Shown here: in pieces, positions 33,582-40,842 of the stretch
How the letters are laid out: each line of letters starts with the position of its first letter
Position numbering within the stretch: the stretch's first letter is position 1
Virus record (IMG/VR): IMGVR_UViG_3300025141_008849
Location: 1 to 56,903 of that record
From: a virus
Strand: one strand, 5' to 3'
Length of the DNA: 56,903 nucleotides
Translations under genes and position numbers: made by a program
Notes under the pieces: generated by a model
What the model was told of the DNA's origin: nothing
What the model saw: the letters and a program-made list of their open reading frames with translations, nothing else
Databases searched by the model: none

Positions 33582-33908
33582 ATGGGAAGCACCGCAGACT
33601 GGTGGTACAAGGAAAGATTACCTGAACTTCAACGTGAAGAAGAGGAAAAAGCAAAACTAAAAAAAGAAAAGGAAGGCATGGAACAAGCGACTACAATTAA
33701 CGCAAATAACATAACATCCGAAGGCGAAATAATGTACGATCAACATACTTCAGAATTTCTTATTGGTTCAAACACCAGCAAAATAGAGATTGACCTTTCG
33801 GATATAAATCTGTTATACTTAACAAAGCAAGCTCATAGCAGAAATATCACATTAAACAATCTTATTAACGAAATAATGCATGATACGATTCAGCGAGATT
33901 TTTTATAG
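33582..33908 (+). CDS. Small protein of unknown function (108 aa)
   Basis: A 108-residue protein preceded by AAGGA. The first part is a charged coiled stretch (LPELQREEEEKAKLKKEKEG), the second a compact strand-helix part (FLIGSNTSKIEIDLSDINLLYL) ending HSRNITLNNLINEIMHDTI, which resembles a ribbon-helix-helix DNA-binding fold. A regulatory role is possible. It follows the GC-rich RNA element and overlaps queE by 29 bases. Confidence 0.5.
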   Translation: MGSTADWWYKERLPELQREEEEKAKLKKEKEGMEQATTINANNITSEGEIMYDQHTSEFLIGSNTSKIEIDLSDINLLYLTKQAHSRNITLNNLINEIMHDTIQRDFL

Positions 33909-34722
33909 TATTCAAGGCGAAGGCAAATGGATAGGAACACCAAGTGTTTTTATGCGATTATTTGGTTGTAACTTTGAATGTAGAGGATTTGGACAGGGCA
34001 GGGATCCAAATAACTGGATTAAAAAAGAATGGATGCCTCATCGAATTGATCCAAAGATAAAAGAATACAAATCATTTAATGACTTACCAGTACCAGCAAT
34101 AGGTTGTGATTCTAGTGCCACTTGGGCAAAAGAATACATGCATTTAACAACCTACGAAGAAGCATCATTAGTTGCAAAACGACTAATCGACATTACACCA
34201 ACTAAACAATGGGAAAATATACATCTAGTTATTACTGGAGGAGAACCACTTATGTGGCAAAAACAACTTCCAGAATTACTCAGTGATGAAAAGTTAAAAG
34301 ATTTAAAACATATTACGTTTGAAACAAACGGAACTCAAAAATTAAGACCTCAATTTATAGAATTTCTTGAAAACTCTAACTTCTATACAACATTTGCCTG
34401 TTCAGCAAAACTAAGCATTAGCGGTGAACCTTGGGATAAAGCCATTAGACCAGATGTGGTAAATATGTATGGAAAGGTTAAGAATAGCGAATTGTTTTTT
34501 AAATTCGTTGTCCAAGACGAACAATGTTTATATGATGTTAAAAAAGCACTTAACGAATATAAACTACCAAGTAGTACTCCAGTATATCTTATGCCAGTAG
34601 GGGGTACACAAGAAACATTAAACCTGACTGAACGACAGGTTGCTGATGTAAGTTTAGCAAATGGCTTTAAGTTCAGTCCTCGACTACATGTAGGGCTTTT
34701 TGGCAATGCATGGGGAACGTAG
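33880..34722 (+). CDS. queE: 7-carboxy-7-deazaguanine synthase (radical SAM)
   Basis: A 280-residue QueE. FYSIQGEGKWIGTPSVFMRL is the signature start; CNFEC at residues 31-35 supplies cluster cysteines, with GCDSSATWA near 75 after a roughly 40-residue insert carrying the third Cys; VITGGEPLMW near 119 is the SAM/substrate GGE motif; FETNGTQ follows. It turns carboxytetrahydropterin into 7-carboxy-7-deazaguanine. With FolE and the QueD-like protein this completes the route from GTP to CDG. The insert is longer than in small QueE enzymes but typical of larger ones. Confidence 0.92.
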   Translation: MIRFSEIFYSIQGEGKWIGTPSVFMRLFGCNFECRGFGQGRDPNNWIKKEWMPHRIDPKIKEYKSFNDLPVPAIGCDSSATWAKEYMHLTTYEEASLVAKRLIDITPTKQWENIHLVITGGEPLMWQKQLPELLSDEKLKDLKHITFETNGTQKLRPQFIEFLENSNFYTTFACSAKLSISGEPWDKAIRPDVVNMYGKVKNSELFFKFVVQDEQCLYDVKKALNEYKLPSSTPVYLMPVGGTQETLNLTERQVADVSLANGFKFSPRLHVGLFGNAWGT

Positions 34723-34725
34723 ACA

Positions 34726-35022
34726 ATGGGACTTAAAGATATTTTTAAAAAGAAAAAGGATAAGCCTAAAGTTTTGCCGGCTCCAATAATGGATGCTGAT
34801 TTAGCAAAAGAAAAATTACAGGCGGATAAAAAAGGTGAACCGTGGGTTAAAGTTATAGATTTAAATCTTAACCCGGATGACCCAAGTAAAGGTTTTATTG
34901 AATTAGATTGGAATAATGACTTTGTTAGATACCTTAAAGAACATGGGTTCGAAGGTAATGACGAGGAAATAATTGATGAATGGTTAACAGAACTTTGTAG
35001 ATCAATTTATGCAAACGGATAA
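34726..35022 (+). CDS. Small conserved-looking phage protein (98 aa)
   Basis: A 98-residue protein with a Lys-rich start (LKDIFKKKKDKPKVLPAP) and an acidic, folded C-terminal part (GFIELDWNNDFVRYLKEHGF, then EEIIDEWLTELCRSIY). The type recurs next to RNase H genes in T4-like marine phages, but its role is unknown. Three bases separate it from queE. Confidence 0.6.
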   Translation: MGLKDIFKKKKDKPKVLPAPIMDADLAKEKLQADKKGEPWVKVIDLNLNPDDPSKGFIELDWNNDFVRYLKEHGFEGNDEEIIDEWLTELCRSIYANG

Positions 35023-35026
35023 TAAT

Positions 35027-35983
35027 ATGACTGATTACATTCTTGTAGATTTACATAACATGTTTCATAGAGCAAAACATGTGTCAAGAGGACCAGATGT
35101 TGAAACAAAAATAGGTATGTGTTTACATATTCTATTTTCCAGTATAAATTATGTCAGCAAGAAGTTTGGCGGACATGTTATTATTGCGTCGGAAGGACGA
35201 AGTTGGCGTAAAACAGTATATCCAATATATAAAGCAAACCGCAAAGAATTACAAGCACAAGCATCAACTAAAGAATTACGAGAAGTACAGATGCTTTTTG
35301 ATGCATTGGACGATACATTAGAATTTTTTAAAAGTAAATCAAATTGTACTGTATTGCACCATCCCGAAATGGAAGCAGACGATTTAATTGCGGCTTGGGC
35401 ACAAAAGTTTCCAGATAAAAAACATGTTATCGTAAGCAGTGATAGTGATTATTTACAATTAATTAATCCTAATGTTGAAATATACAACGGTATAACAAAT
35501 AACCTTATTAAATTGGAAGGTTATTTTGATGATAAAGGAAATAAACTTAAAGATACACCTGATCCTGAATGGTTATTATTCGAAAAATGTATGAGAGGCG
35601 ATTCATCTGATAATGTTAAATCAGCCTACCCAGGTGTACGTACAAAGAGTACGAAAAAACAAATTGGGCTATTAGAGGCTTTTGACGATAGAAATAGCAA
35701 AGGATTTGCATGGAATAACTTAATGTTACAACGTTGGGTTGACCATGACAATAACGAGCGTAAAGTAATAGACGCTTATTTAGAAAACAAACAATTGATA
35801 GACTTGACCAACCAACCCAAAAACATAAGAGAAGCATTGGAAGGATGTATCAACGAGGTTGAACCAAAAAAGGTTCCCATGGTTGGAATTCACTTTATGA
35901 AATTCTGCGGAAAGTACAGTCTAACACGATGTGGCGAACAAGTTAACGAACATGTTCGGTACCTTAATCGAGGACACGAGTAG
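35027..35983 (+). CDS. 5'-3' exonuclease / RNase H (FEN-like, T4 Rnh type)
   Basis: Start set at ATG 35027 (MTDYILVDLHNMF), since the family begins with this Asp-bearing strand. The 318-residue product shows EMEADDLIAAWAQKF and VIVSSDSDYLQLI, the paired-acid metal sites of FEN nucleases, and LFEKCMRGDSSDNVKSAYPGV, the DNA-binding helix-hairpin-helix with the further Asp. Length matches T4 RNase H (305). It should remove RNA primers and flaps from lagging-strand DNA. Confidence 0.88.
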   Translation: MTDYILVDLHNMFHRAKHVSRGPDVETKIGMCLHILFSSINYVSKKFGGHVIIASEGRSWRKTVYPIYKANRKELQAQASTKELREVQMLFDALDDTLEFFKSKSNCTVLHHPEMEADDLIAAWAQKFPDKKHVIVSSDSDYLQLINPNVEIYNGITNNLIKLEGYFDDKGNKLKDTPDPEWLLFEKCMRGDSSDNVKSAYPGVRTKSTKKQIGLLEAFDDRNSKGFAWNNLMLQRWVDHDNNERKVIDAYLENKQLIDLTNQPKNIREALEGCINEVEPKKVPMVGIHFMKFCGKYSLTRCGEQVNEHVRYLNRGHE

Positions 35984-35992
35984 GAGATATGA

Positions 35993-37063
35993 GTGAAAAA
36001 ACTAACCACAGTGGCACTTGCCCTCTGTGTTGCTTCAATCGCATGGGCAGGTCTCAATAAAGAAATAGTAGACCGTGTAAAGGCGGCTACCGTCTTTATA
36101 CTAATGAAGAGCAATAATAACCTTTCTGTACGCAATCCAGAAGGATCTGGTATGTGTAGTGGATTTGTTATTAATGAAAAAAGACATATAGTAACCAATT
36201 ATCATTGCATACATAATGCAGATGAATTAAAACTTGCATTTTATGACAAAGACGATTGGAATATTTATAAAGTTGAAATTATTGGTAAAGATCCATTATC
36301 GGATTTAGCAGTAATACACATACCAAAACGTAAAAAACCATTACCTTACTTAGAATGGTCCGAAGAAGAATTATGGGATGGTATGGATGTATTTGCAGTA
36401 GGTCATCCATTTGGCATGGTTTGGTCTGTATCAAAAGGTATTGTAAGTAATACAGAAAGAATTATAAGATCACCTTATGTTCGATTACTTCAAACCGATG
36501 TAGCAATAAATCATGGTAACTCAGGAGGACCTTTAGTTAATACAGCAGGGAAGGTTATTGGTGTTAATGCGATGATAATTAATCCGTCGCCAATACAACC
36601 TAAAACAAATATAGGCATGGCATTGTCGATACGTAAAGATGATGCAAGAGAAATTGTTGATGTTATTAAAGAAGGTAAAGAATTTGTACGAGCATACATT
36701 GGCGTTCGATTAGTTAATCTAAATCCATTAAATTTAGATACAGTAAGAGAGATGCCTGAAGTTAAAGAGGCTAATATTACTGTTCCAGATATTTTTGGAT
36801 GTATGATTGCACCTTTAGGCGAAATGCCAGAAGGTCTCCAATACTTTGATATAATAATAGGTGTAGATGGAAATGCAGTCAACCGTCAAGAAGATTTAAC
36901 AAACGTTGTACGAAAAAAGAAGGTAGGCGAAACAATAAATCTCTTAATAGTAAGAGATAAACTTAACAAAAATGTTAAAGTTACGTTGAGAAAATTGGAA
37001 ATACGAGCAGGCGAATTATATGACAAACAAGGAAAGTTACAACCTCCAGGTAAAAGTCGCTAG
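35993..37063 (+). CDS. Secreted trypsin-like (DegP/HtrA-type) serine protease
   Basis: A GTG start at 35993 follows AGGAG by 6 bases. The first 19 residues (KKLTTVALALCVASIAWAG) are a clean signal peptide, so the 356-residue product is exported to the periplasm. The triad is complete: NYHC His near 71, DPLSDLAVI Asp near 103, GNSGGPL Ser near 176. The last 120 residues are a PDZ domain (FGCMIAPLGEMPEGLQYFDI, IGVDGNAV). HtrA proteases degrade or fold envelope proteins. A phage may use it against host defence or to manage envelope damage; that part is inference. Confidence 0.88.
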   Translation: MKKLTTVALALCVASIAWAGLNKEIVDRVKAATVFILMKSNNNLSVRNPEGSGMCSGFVINEKRHIVTNYHCIHNADELKLAFYDKDDWNIYKVEIIGKDPLSDLAVIHIPKRKKPLPYLEWSEEELWDGMDVFAVGHPFGMVWSVSKGIVSNTERIIRSPYVRLLQTDVAINHGNSGGPLVNTAGKVIGVNAMIINPSPIQPKTNIGMALSIRKDDAREIVDVIKEGKEFVRAYIGVRLVNLNPLNLDTVREMPEVKEANITVPDIFGCMIAPLGEMPEGLQYFDIIIGVDGNAVNRQEDLTNVVRKKKVGETINLLIVRDKLNKNVKVTLRKLEIRAGELYDKQGKLQPPGKSR

Positions 37064-37553
37064 ATGGATTACGGCACTATTATGTTTCTTAATGGTGCCA
37101 ATCCTTGCTGATGGTAAGGATAAAAAATGTCAGTATCCCCTGAATTGGAGTTCAGGTCCAGTAACATTTATGGTGAATGAATGTTTTAAAGCCATGAATA
37201 AACAAAGCATAACCTCTTGGGGAGCACCTATACAACCATTCTTAGGAATGAACCATTGTTCATGTGTAACCGATGCTATACGAACAGATTACCCATGCCA
37301 AGAAGATTATTCAAAATTTACCCTTGAAGGTACATCTGATGTTTATATAGCAGAACTTAGTAAGAAATGTATACTAAATGGTTCAATGGGCGACGAAGTA
37401 AAGAAAGCATATATCAACCTTGGAGGCGATAATGCAACAACATCAGATAATAAAAGTAACAACATTGAAATTCCAATGAAAGTTGAAAAAGCACCGCCAT
37501 TGGTTGAACCCACTAAGGATCAACCAACTTGGGGCGATTTAATTAATAAATAA
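37020..37553 (+). CDS. Secreted Cys-containing envelope protein of unknown function
   Basis: A 177-residue product overlapping the protease gene by 44 bases. Residues 12-31 (VARWITALLCFLMVPILADG) form a signal peptide or anchor, and several cysteines follow (CQYPLNW, NECFKAM, HCSCVTDAI, PCQEDY, KKCILNG), fitting disulfides in the periplasm. The C-terminal 45 residues are polar and disordered. The coupling to the HtrA-like gene suggests a partner or substrate. No family recognised. Confidence 0.55.
   Translation: MTNKESYNLQVKVARWITALLCFLMVPILADGKDKKCQYPLNWSSGPVTFMVNECFKAMNKQSITSWGAPIQPFLGMNHCSCVTDAIRTDYPCQEDYSKFTLEGTSDVYIAELSKKCILNGSMGDEVKKAYINLGGDNATTSDNKSNNIEIPMKVEKAPPLVEPTKDQPTWGDLINK
37545..37552 (+). 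promoter_or_regulatory. Candidate late promoter (AATAAATA)
   Basis: AATAAATA ending 31 bases before the ATG at 37584, near the stop of the previous gene. The distance is the same as for the minus-strand motif before the 98-residue gene at 55373, and is sensible for a late -10 element. Confidence 0.3.
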
Positions 37554-37583
37554 TGATATTATAACAATAATAGAAAAAATATT

Positions 37584-37886
37584 ATGGCAGAAGAAATGGT
37601 GGATAGTACTACAAAAAAACATGATAATTTAGAAAGCAGACGAAGTCGGAACTGGTTTGCTAGATACTCGCTATCAATGATAATCGTTTTAACCTTTTTA
37701 GGATTAGTTGGATTATTGTTTTTCGCTACATTACCACAAGAAGCACGAGACTTATTGAATATTTTGTTAGGTGCTTATGTAGCGGTCTTAGCGAAAACAA
37801 CCGATTATTGGTTTAAAGAGAAAGACGATCCAGAAATTAATGAAGCACAGGCCCTGCAAGAAGCAGACGTTATTAACGGGAAATAA
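37584..37886 (+). CDS. Small two-TM membrane protein, holin-like
   Basis: A 100-residue protein. A charged N-terminus (MAEEMVDSTTKKHDNLESRR) precedes two membrane segments, SLSMIIVLTFLGLVGLLFFATL and DLLNILLGAYVAVLAKTTDYWF, with a polar tail. The second segment with a TTDYWFKEK end resembles those of 2-TM phage holins. It may be a second holin or a simple membrane protein; the canonical holin is at 14383. Confidence 0.5.
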   Translation: MAEEMVDSTTKKHDNLESRRSRNWFARYSLSMIIVLTFLGLVGLLFFATLPQEARDLLNILLGAYVAVLAKTTDYWFKEKDDPEINEAQALQEADVINGK

Positions 37887-37889
37887 AAT

Positions 37890-37997
37890 ATGGAAAAATG
37901 TTGCCCAGAATGTAAGTGCGACATATGTGAGTGTACTGTAGGCGGTCCACATAAAGATGATTGCAAATGCGACTGCCCATGCTCACAACAAAGTTGA
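37890..37997 (+). CDS. Cysteine-rich metallothionein-like peptide (35 aa)
   Basis: A 35-residue frame, ATG at 37890, four bases after the previous stop. It contains 10 cysteines: MEKCCPECKCDICECTVGG, then CKCDCPC in the second half, in CxC and CxxC pairs with a His between the halves. No aromatic residues and few hydrophobics, the composition of metallothioneins and small zinc-binding peptides. No ribosome site is obvious before it; translation would be coupled to the membrane gene. The density of Cys is far beyond chance. Confidence 0.6.
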   Translation: MEKCCPECKCDICECTVGGPHKDDCKCDCPCSQQS

Positions 37998-38337
37998 GCC
38001 TCATCAAATTCAGATTAAAGTCCTCGAAGACATTCGTGTCCTAGAGGACCATATCGAACCCCCCAAACCTCGACTTATATTCGACAATTATAGGCCAAAT
38101 GGCTCGGGTTTACGCCTAACCCCTTATGGCTATAAAGTCTGTAAAAGACTTTACGACTCGTCAACAATAAAAATCAAAAATGAAGTTAAAGGTAAGAATC
38201 TAATTTTATTAGATAGAAATCTATATTGGCCGTATTACTTAACACGGCGTGAAATAACAATGTTTGGTGCTACCGATGTATTTGATCTCAAACTATATGA
38301 TGGAGATATAAATGCATGGTGTAATGCTAAAATTTAG
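37957..38337 (+). CDS. Conserved-looking phage protein (126 aa)
   Basis: A 126-residue protein starting inside the Cys-rich gene (41-base overlap in another frame); the start is uncertain because the N-terminus (MIANATAHAHNKVEPH) looks unstructured. The core (RLTPYGYKVCKRLYDSSTI, KNLILLDRNLYWPYYL, DLKLYDGDINAW) matches small uncharacterised proteins of T4-like phages. It converges on, and overlaps by 4 bases, the minus-strand Usg-like gene. Confidence 0.6.
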   Translation: MIANATAHAHNKVEPHQIQIKVLEDIRVLEDHIEPPKPRLIFDNYRPNGSGLRLTPYGYKVCKRLYDSSTIKIKNEVKGKNLILLDRNLYWPYYLTRREITMFGATDVFDLKLYDGDINAWCNAKI

Positions 38338-38588
38338 TTTAACTTAAACCTACGATCAACATGTCTAACAGTACCTCGCAATGCGTCGTGGTCATATATG
38401 TAAACATCTTTAATCGGTCCGTCGATATGTTTATCCCAATAATTTAAAAACCTTTGAATTCTGGGATAATCGGGTATCTCGTCTTCTGTTTGCCATGCAA
38501 ATTCGTTAAGAATATGTATGTAATCAGGTATATGATAGATTACCCGTACAGTTGCTAAAGTCCATTTATTTAATAAAATTTCTGCCAT
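38334..38588 (-). CDS. Usg-like family protein (alphaproteobacterial)
   Basis: An 84-residue minus-strand protein. The sequence VRVIYHIPDYIHILNEFAW, then EIPDYPRIQRFLNYW and HIDGPIKDVYIYDH follows the Usg family pattern (LTTA-ILY-MPD---LLQ-F-WQ---L-PD-P-L--FL-FW---IDGP--SV-V). Usg is a small family of unknown function found mainly in Alphaproteobacteria. AGGA lies 6 bases before its ATG. It is the only minus-strand gene between 0 and 48.7 kb and looks like a gene taken from the host lineage. Confidence 0.75.
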   Translation of the reverse strand: MAEILLNKWTLATVRVIYHIPDYIHILNEFAWQTEDEIPDYPRIQRFLNYWDKHIDGPIKDVYIYDHDALRGTVRHVDRRFKLN

Positions 38589-38615
38589 AATATCCTAATT
38601 TTCTATATTTACCGG

Positions 38616-38644
38616 TTGACCTTTTTATAAGCAGATAGTATAAT
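38616..38644 (+). promoter_or_regulatory. Promoter GGTTGACCTTTT-type, copy 1 (TTGACC-17-TATAAT)
   Basis: TTGACC at 38616-38621, TATAAT at 38639-38644. Begins with GGTTGACCTTTT, shared with the promoters at 38903 and 41200. It lies between the minus-strand Usg-like gene and the small gene at 38688. The stretch GATAGTATAATAGTTGTA is also identical to the promoter at 41200. Confidence 0.85.
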
Positions 38645-38687
38645 AGTTGTAAATTAAGTTAATAAGTTAACTTTTCAAGGAGACAAG

Positions 38688-38906
38688 ATGGCGGATTTAA
38701 CTTTTATACAATACGTAAAAGCACAAACAAGAAAAGCAGAAAAAGTTGAAGAAACTATGCTTCTGCAAGGGCTTGAAAAATCCCCAATAAGTGACAGAAT
38801 GATGGATAAGAACATGGCATACATTATCCGAACTAATCGAGTTTTAGACAACAATCATAAGCATTGGGATCGTTGGGATAGAGAATTTAATGCAAAAAGA
38901 GGTTGA
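38688..38906 (+). CDS. Small protein of the MoxR regulon (72 aa)
   Basis: A 72-residue basic, helical protein (MADLTFIQYVKAQTRKAEKV, SDRMMDKNMAYIIRTNRVL, HWDRWDREFNAK). AAGGAGACAAG precedes the ATG, the same leader motif used by the MoxR and VWA genes, and the promoter is of the same type. Function unknown; shared control suggests a link with the MoxR/VWA pair. Confidence 0.65.
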   Translation: MADLTFIQYVKAQTRKAEKVEETMLLQGLEKSPISDRMMDKNMAYIIRTNRVLDNNHKHWDRWDREFNAKRG

Positions 38907-38931
38907 CCTTTTGGAGTCAAGAGCGTATAAT
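38903..38931 (+). promoter_or_regulatory. Promoter GGTTGACCTTTT-type, copy 2 (TTGACC-17-TATAAT)
   Basis: TTGACC at 38903-38908 and TATAAT at 38926-38931, overlapping the stop of the preceding small gene. It drives the MoxR-type ATPase gene at 38981. Confidence 0.85.
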
Positions 38932-38980
38932 TATTATATTAAGTTAATTAAGTGGCATTAATTTTAACTAAGGAGACAAA

Positions 38981-40084
38981 ATGGCAGTAGCAATAGACAC
39001 AAGGACAGTAACACTGAAGCAAGCAGAGCAAATTGCTAAGAAGGCGTTTAGAATTAAACGTCCACTCATGCTTTGGGGTGCACCAGGAATTGGCAAATCC
39101 GATTTAGTTAGAATGCTAGGGGCACTTTTAAAACGAGATGTTGTAGACATTCGCTTACCACTTTGGGAACCTACCGATATTAAAGGTATGCCTTTTTACA
39201 ATGCCAAAACTGGCAAAATGGAATGGGCACCACCAGCAGAACTTCCAACCGATCCTAAGTCCACCGCAATAGTATTTTTAGATGAAGTTAACGGAGCGGC
39301 TCCGAGTGTACAGGCGGCGGCTTACCAGTTGATTTTGGACAGAAAAATTGGATCCTACAAGTTACCAGACAATGTACTTTTAATTGCGGCAGGGAACCGC
39401 GAAACTGATAAAGGGGTTACTTACCGAATGCCAAAGCCGTTGGCAAACCGTTTCATCCACTTGGAAATTAAGGTTGACTTTACTTGCTGGTTTGACTGGG
39501 CAGTAGAAAACCAAATTCACCCAGACGTTATTGGGTATTTGCAGTTCCAAAAGAAGGACTTGTATGATTTTAATCCGGCGGCTGATACTAAAGCATTTCC
39601 AACTCCACGTAGTTGGTCTTTTGTAAGTGAACTCATGTATGACAGTGATACTGAAAACGCCGAAGAGAGCGACAGGTCACTCGAAATGGACATGGTATCC
39701 GGTTGTGTTGGAGAAGGGGTTGCAACTAAGTTTCAAACTCACAGAAATCAAAAAGCTCACTTGCCACTTCCACAAGACATTTTGGATGGCAAGGTTAAGT
39801 CAGGTGCTAACATTGAAACTTCCGGACAGTATGCATTGACAACCGGTATGTGTTACGAACTTAAAGAGTCCTGCGAAACTGCACAGAAGGAAAAGAAAAT
39901 GGATGAGTGGCATGTAAAAGCAGGAAACTTTATCCAGTTTATGATGGACAACTTCAATACTGAGATGACTATATTTGGTGCAAGGATGGCACTTAAGAGT
40001 TACGGACTACCATTCGATCACAGGAAGTTGTCAAACTTTAAAGAATTTTTTGAACGGTTCGGTAAGTTAATTATCGAAGCGTAG
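38981..40084 (+). CDS. MoxR-type AAA+ ATPase
   Basis: A 367-residue AAA+ protein. Walker A GAPGIGKSDLVRML near residue 33, Walker B AIVFLDEVNGA near 98-108, sensor 1 LLIAAGNRETD near 137, and PMPKPLANRFIHLEI-type arginine-finger region after it. MoxR ATPases act as chaperones that remodel or load metal-dependent partners, usually a VWA protein encoded next door; here that partner is at 41274 with the same promoter and the same AAGGAGACAAAATGGCA start region. The target complex is unknown. Confidence 0.88.
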   Translation: MAVAIDTRTVTLKQAEQIAKKAFRIKRPLMLWGAPGIGKSDLVRMLGALLKRDVVDIRLPLWEPTDIKGMPFYNAKTGKMEWAPPAELPTDPKSTAIVFLDEVNGAAPSVQAAAYQLILDRKIGSYKLPDNVLLIAAGNRETDKGVTYRMPKPLANRFIHLEIKVDFTCWFDWAVENQIHPDVIGYLQFQKKDLYDFNPAADTKAFPTPRSWSFVSELMYDSDTENAEESDRSLEMDMVSGCVGEGVATKFQTHRNQKAHLPLPQDILDGKVKSGANIETSGQYALTTGMCYELKESCETAQKEKKMDEWHVKAGNFIQFMMDNFNTEMTIFGARMALKSYGLPFDHRKLSNFKEFFERFGKLIIEA

Positions 40085-40101
40085 CCGGGCGCCACTCCGG
40101 C
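40084..40101 (+). other. GC-rich hairpin after the MoxR gene
   Basis: GCCGG (40084-40088) pairs with CCGGC (40097-40101) around an 8-base loop, directly at the MoxR stop codon. Together with the following larger stem it forms a double hairpin. Confidence 0.5.
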
Positions 40102-40110
40102 TGTCTCCTG

Positions 40111-40140
40111 AGGAGGATGTACTTTGTGCATCCTCCTTTC
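40111..40140 (+). terminator. Candidate transcription terminator of the MoxR operon
   Basis: AGGAGGATG (40111-40119) pairs perfectly with CATCCTCCT (40129-40137) around a 9-base loop. Only a short TTTC follows, so it is a weak intrinsic terminator or a 3'-end stabilising hairpin. Confidence 0.55.
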
Positions 40141-40148
40141 ACTGTTTA

Positions 40149-40156
40149 TATAAATA
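40149..40156 (+). promoter_or_regulatory. Candidate T4-type late promoter (TATAAATA)
   Basis: A perfect T4 late -10 element (TATAAATA) after the candidate terminator and 6 bases before the ATG at 40163. The short distance would give an almost leaderless message. Confidence 0.35.
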
Positions 40157-40162
40157 AAAAGT

Positions 40163-40600
40163 ATGAAAATTTTAATATTTGGAATAAACAATACAGGCAA
40201 AACTACATTAGCAAGAGAACTAGCATATCATTTTATGGTGCCACATTATAATGCCGACACAATAAGAGAATATAATAATGATTGGGATTTTTCCGAAGAG
40301 GGAAGATTACGACAAGTTAATCGATATAAAAAAATTGAATATGGTATTTTAGATTTTATCTGTCCATTAGACATAACTAGAGACCAATTAGGTGTCGATT
40401 TTAAGATTTGGATGGATACAGCCAAAAAAGGTATCTATGAGGATACCAACCAAATGTTTCAACCCCCCACACAATATAACATAAGGATAACAACATGGAT
40501 TGGACAAGACCAACTACACAAATGCTTGGAAGATTTCAACCCTGGCATCAAGGGCATCAAGAGCTTTTTAAACGGGCCCTTTCAAAAACTGGTCAAGTAA
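40163..40600 (+). CDS. P-loop kinase, adenylylsulfate-kinase-like
   Basis: A 145-residue P-loop protein. ILIFGINNTGKTTLARELA near residues 3-21 is a Walker A helix, NADTIREYNNDWDFSEEGRLRQVNR has the D-x-x-R, DFS and GR spacing of APS kinases, and CPLDITRD lies at the next strand. APS kinases (about 170-200 residues) phosphorylate adenylylsulfate. The C-terminal 35 residues overlap the next gene in another frame and look unconserved, so the enzyme may be short. Possible sulfate activation for the sulfotransferase-like genes is a guess. Confidence 0.6.
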   Translation: MKILIFGINNTGKTTLARELAYHFMVPHYNADTIREYNNDWDFSEEGRLRQVNRYKKIEYGILDFICPLDITRDQLGVDFKIWMDTAKKGIYEDTNQMFQPPTQYNIRITTWIGQDQLHKCLEDFNPGIKGIKSFLNGPFQKLVK

Positions 40601-40842
40601 TAATTATGTTACGAGAGCAAGATGGCACAGATAGCAACCCTTTTACAGTAGCACAACGGATTGGTTATATTAAAGAGGCGTTAGCAGAATACGAAGGTAA
40701 ATTTGAAGTAATGGCAGTACCTAATATTATGCATATTACATATGGTAGAGGTGTTGGGTATAAAATTGAAGAGGAATTTTTGGATAAAGAGACCGAAGCA
40801 ATTTCAGCAACAAATATCCGAAAACAAATGAATGTGGAATAA
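40495..40842 (+). CDS. Cytidylyltransferase-like nucleotidyltransferase (HxGH)
   Basis: A 115-residue protein of the nucleotidyltransferase HIGH superfamily. MLGRFQPWHQGHQELFKRAL near residue 10 is the P-loop-like HxGH motif, and TEAISATNIRKQM is the ISSTxIR end motif, both binding ATP or CTP. GRFQPxHxGH resembles nicotinamide-nucleotide adenylyltransferases of NadM/NadR type. AAGGA precedes the ATG. It begins inside the kinase gene, with a 106-base overlap; together they could make an activated nucleotide (NAD or CDP-linked). Confidence 0.75.
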   Translation: MDWTRPTTQMLGRFQPWHQGHQELFKRALSKTGQVIIMLREQDGTDSNPFTVAQRIGYIKEALAEYEGKFEVMAVPNIMHITYGRGVGYKIEEEFLDKETEAISATNIRKQMNVE

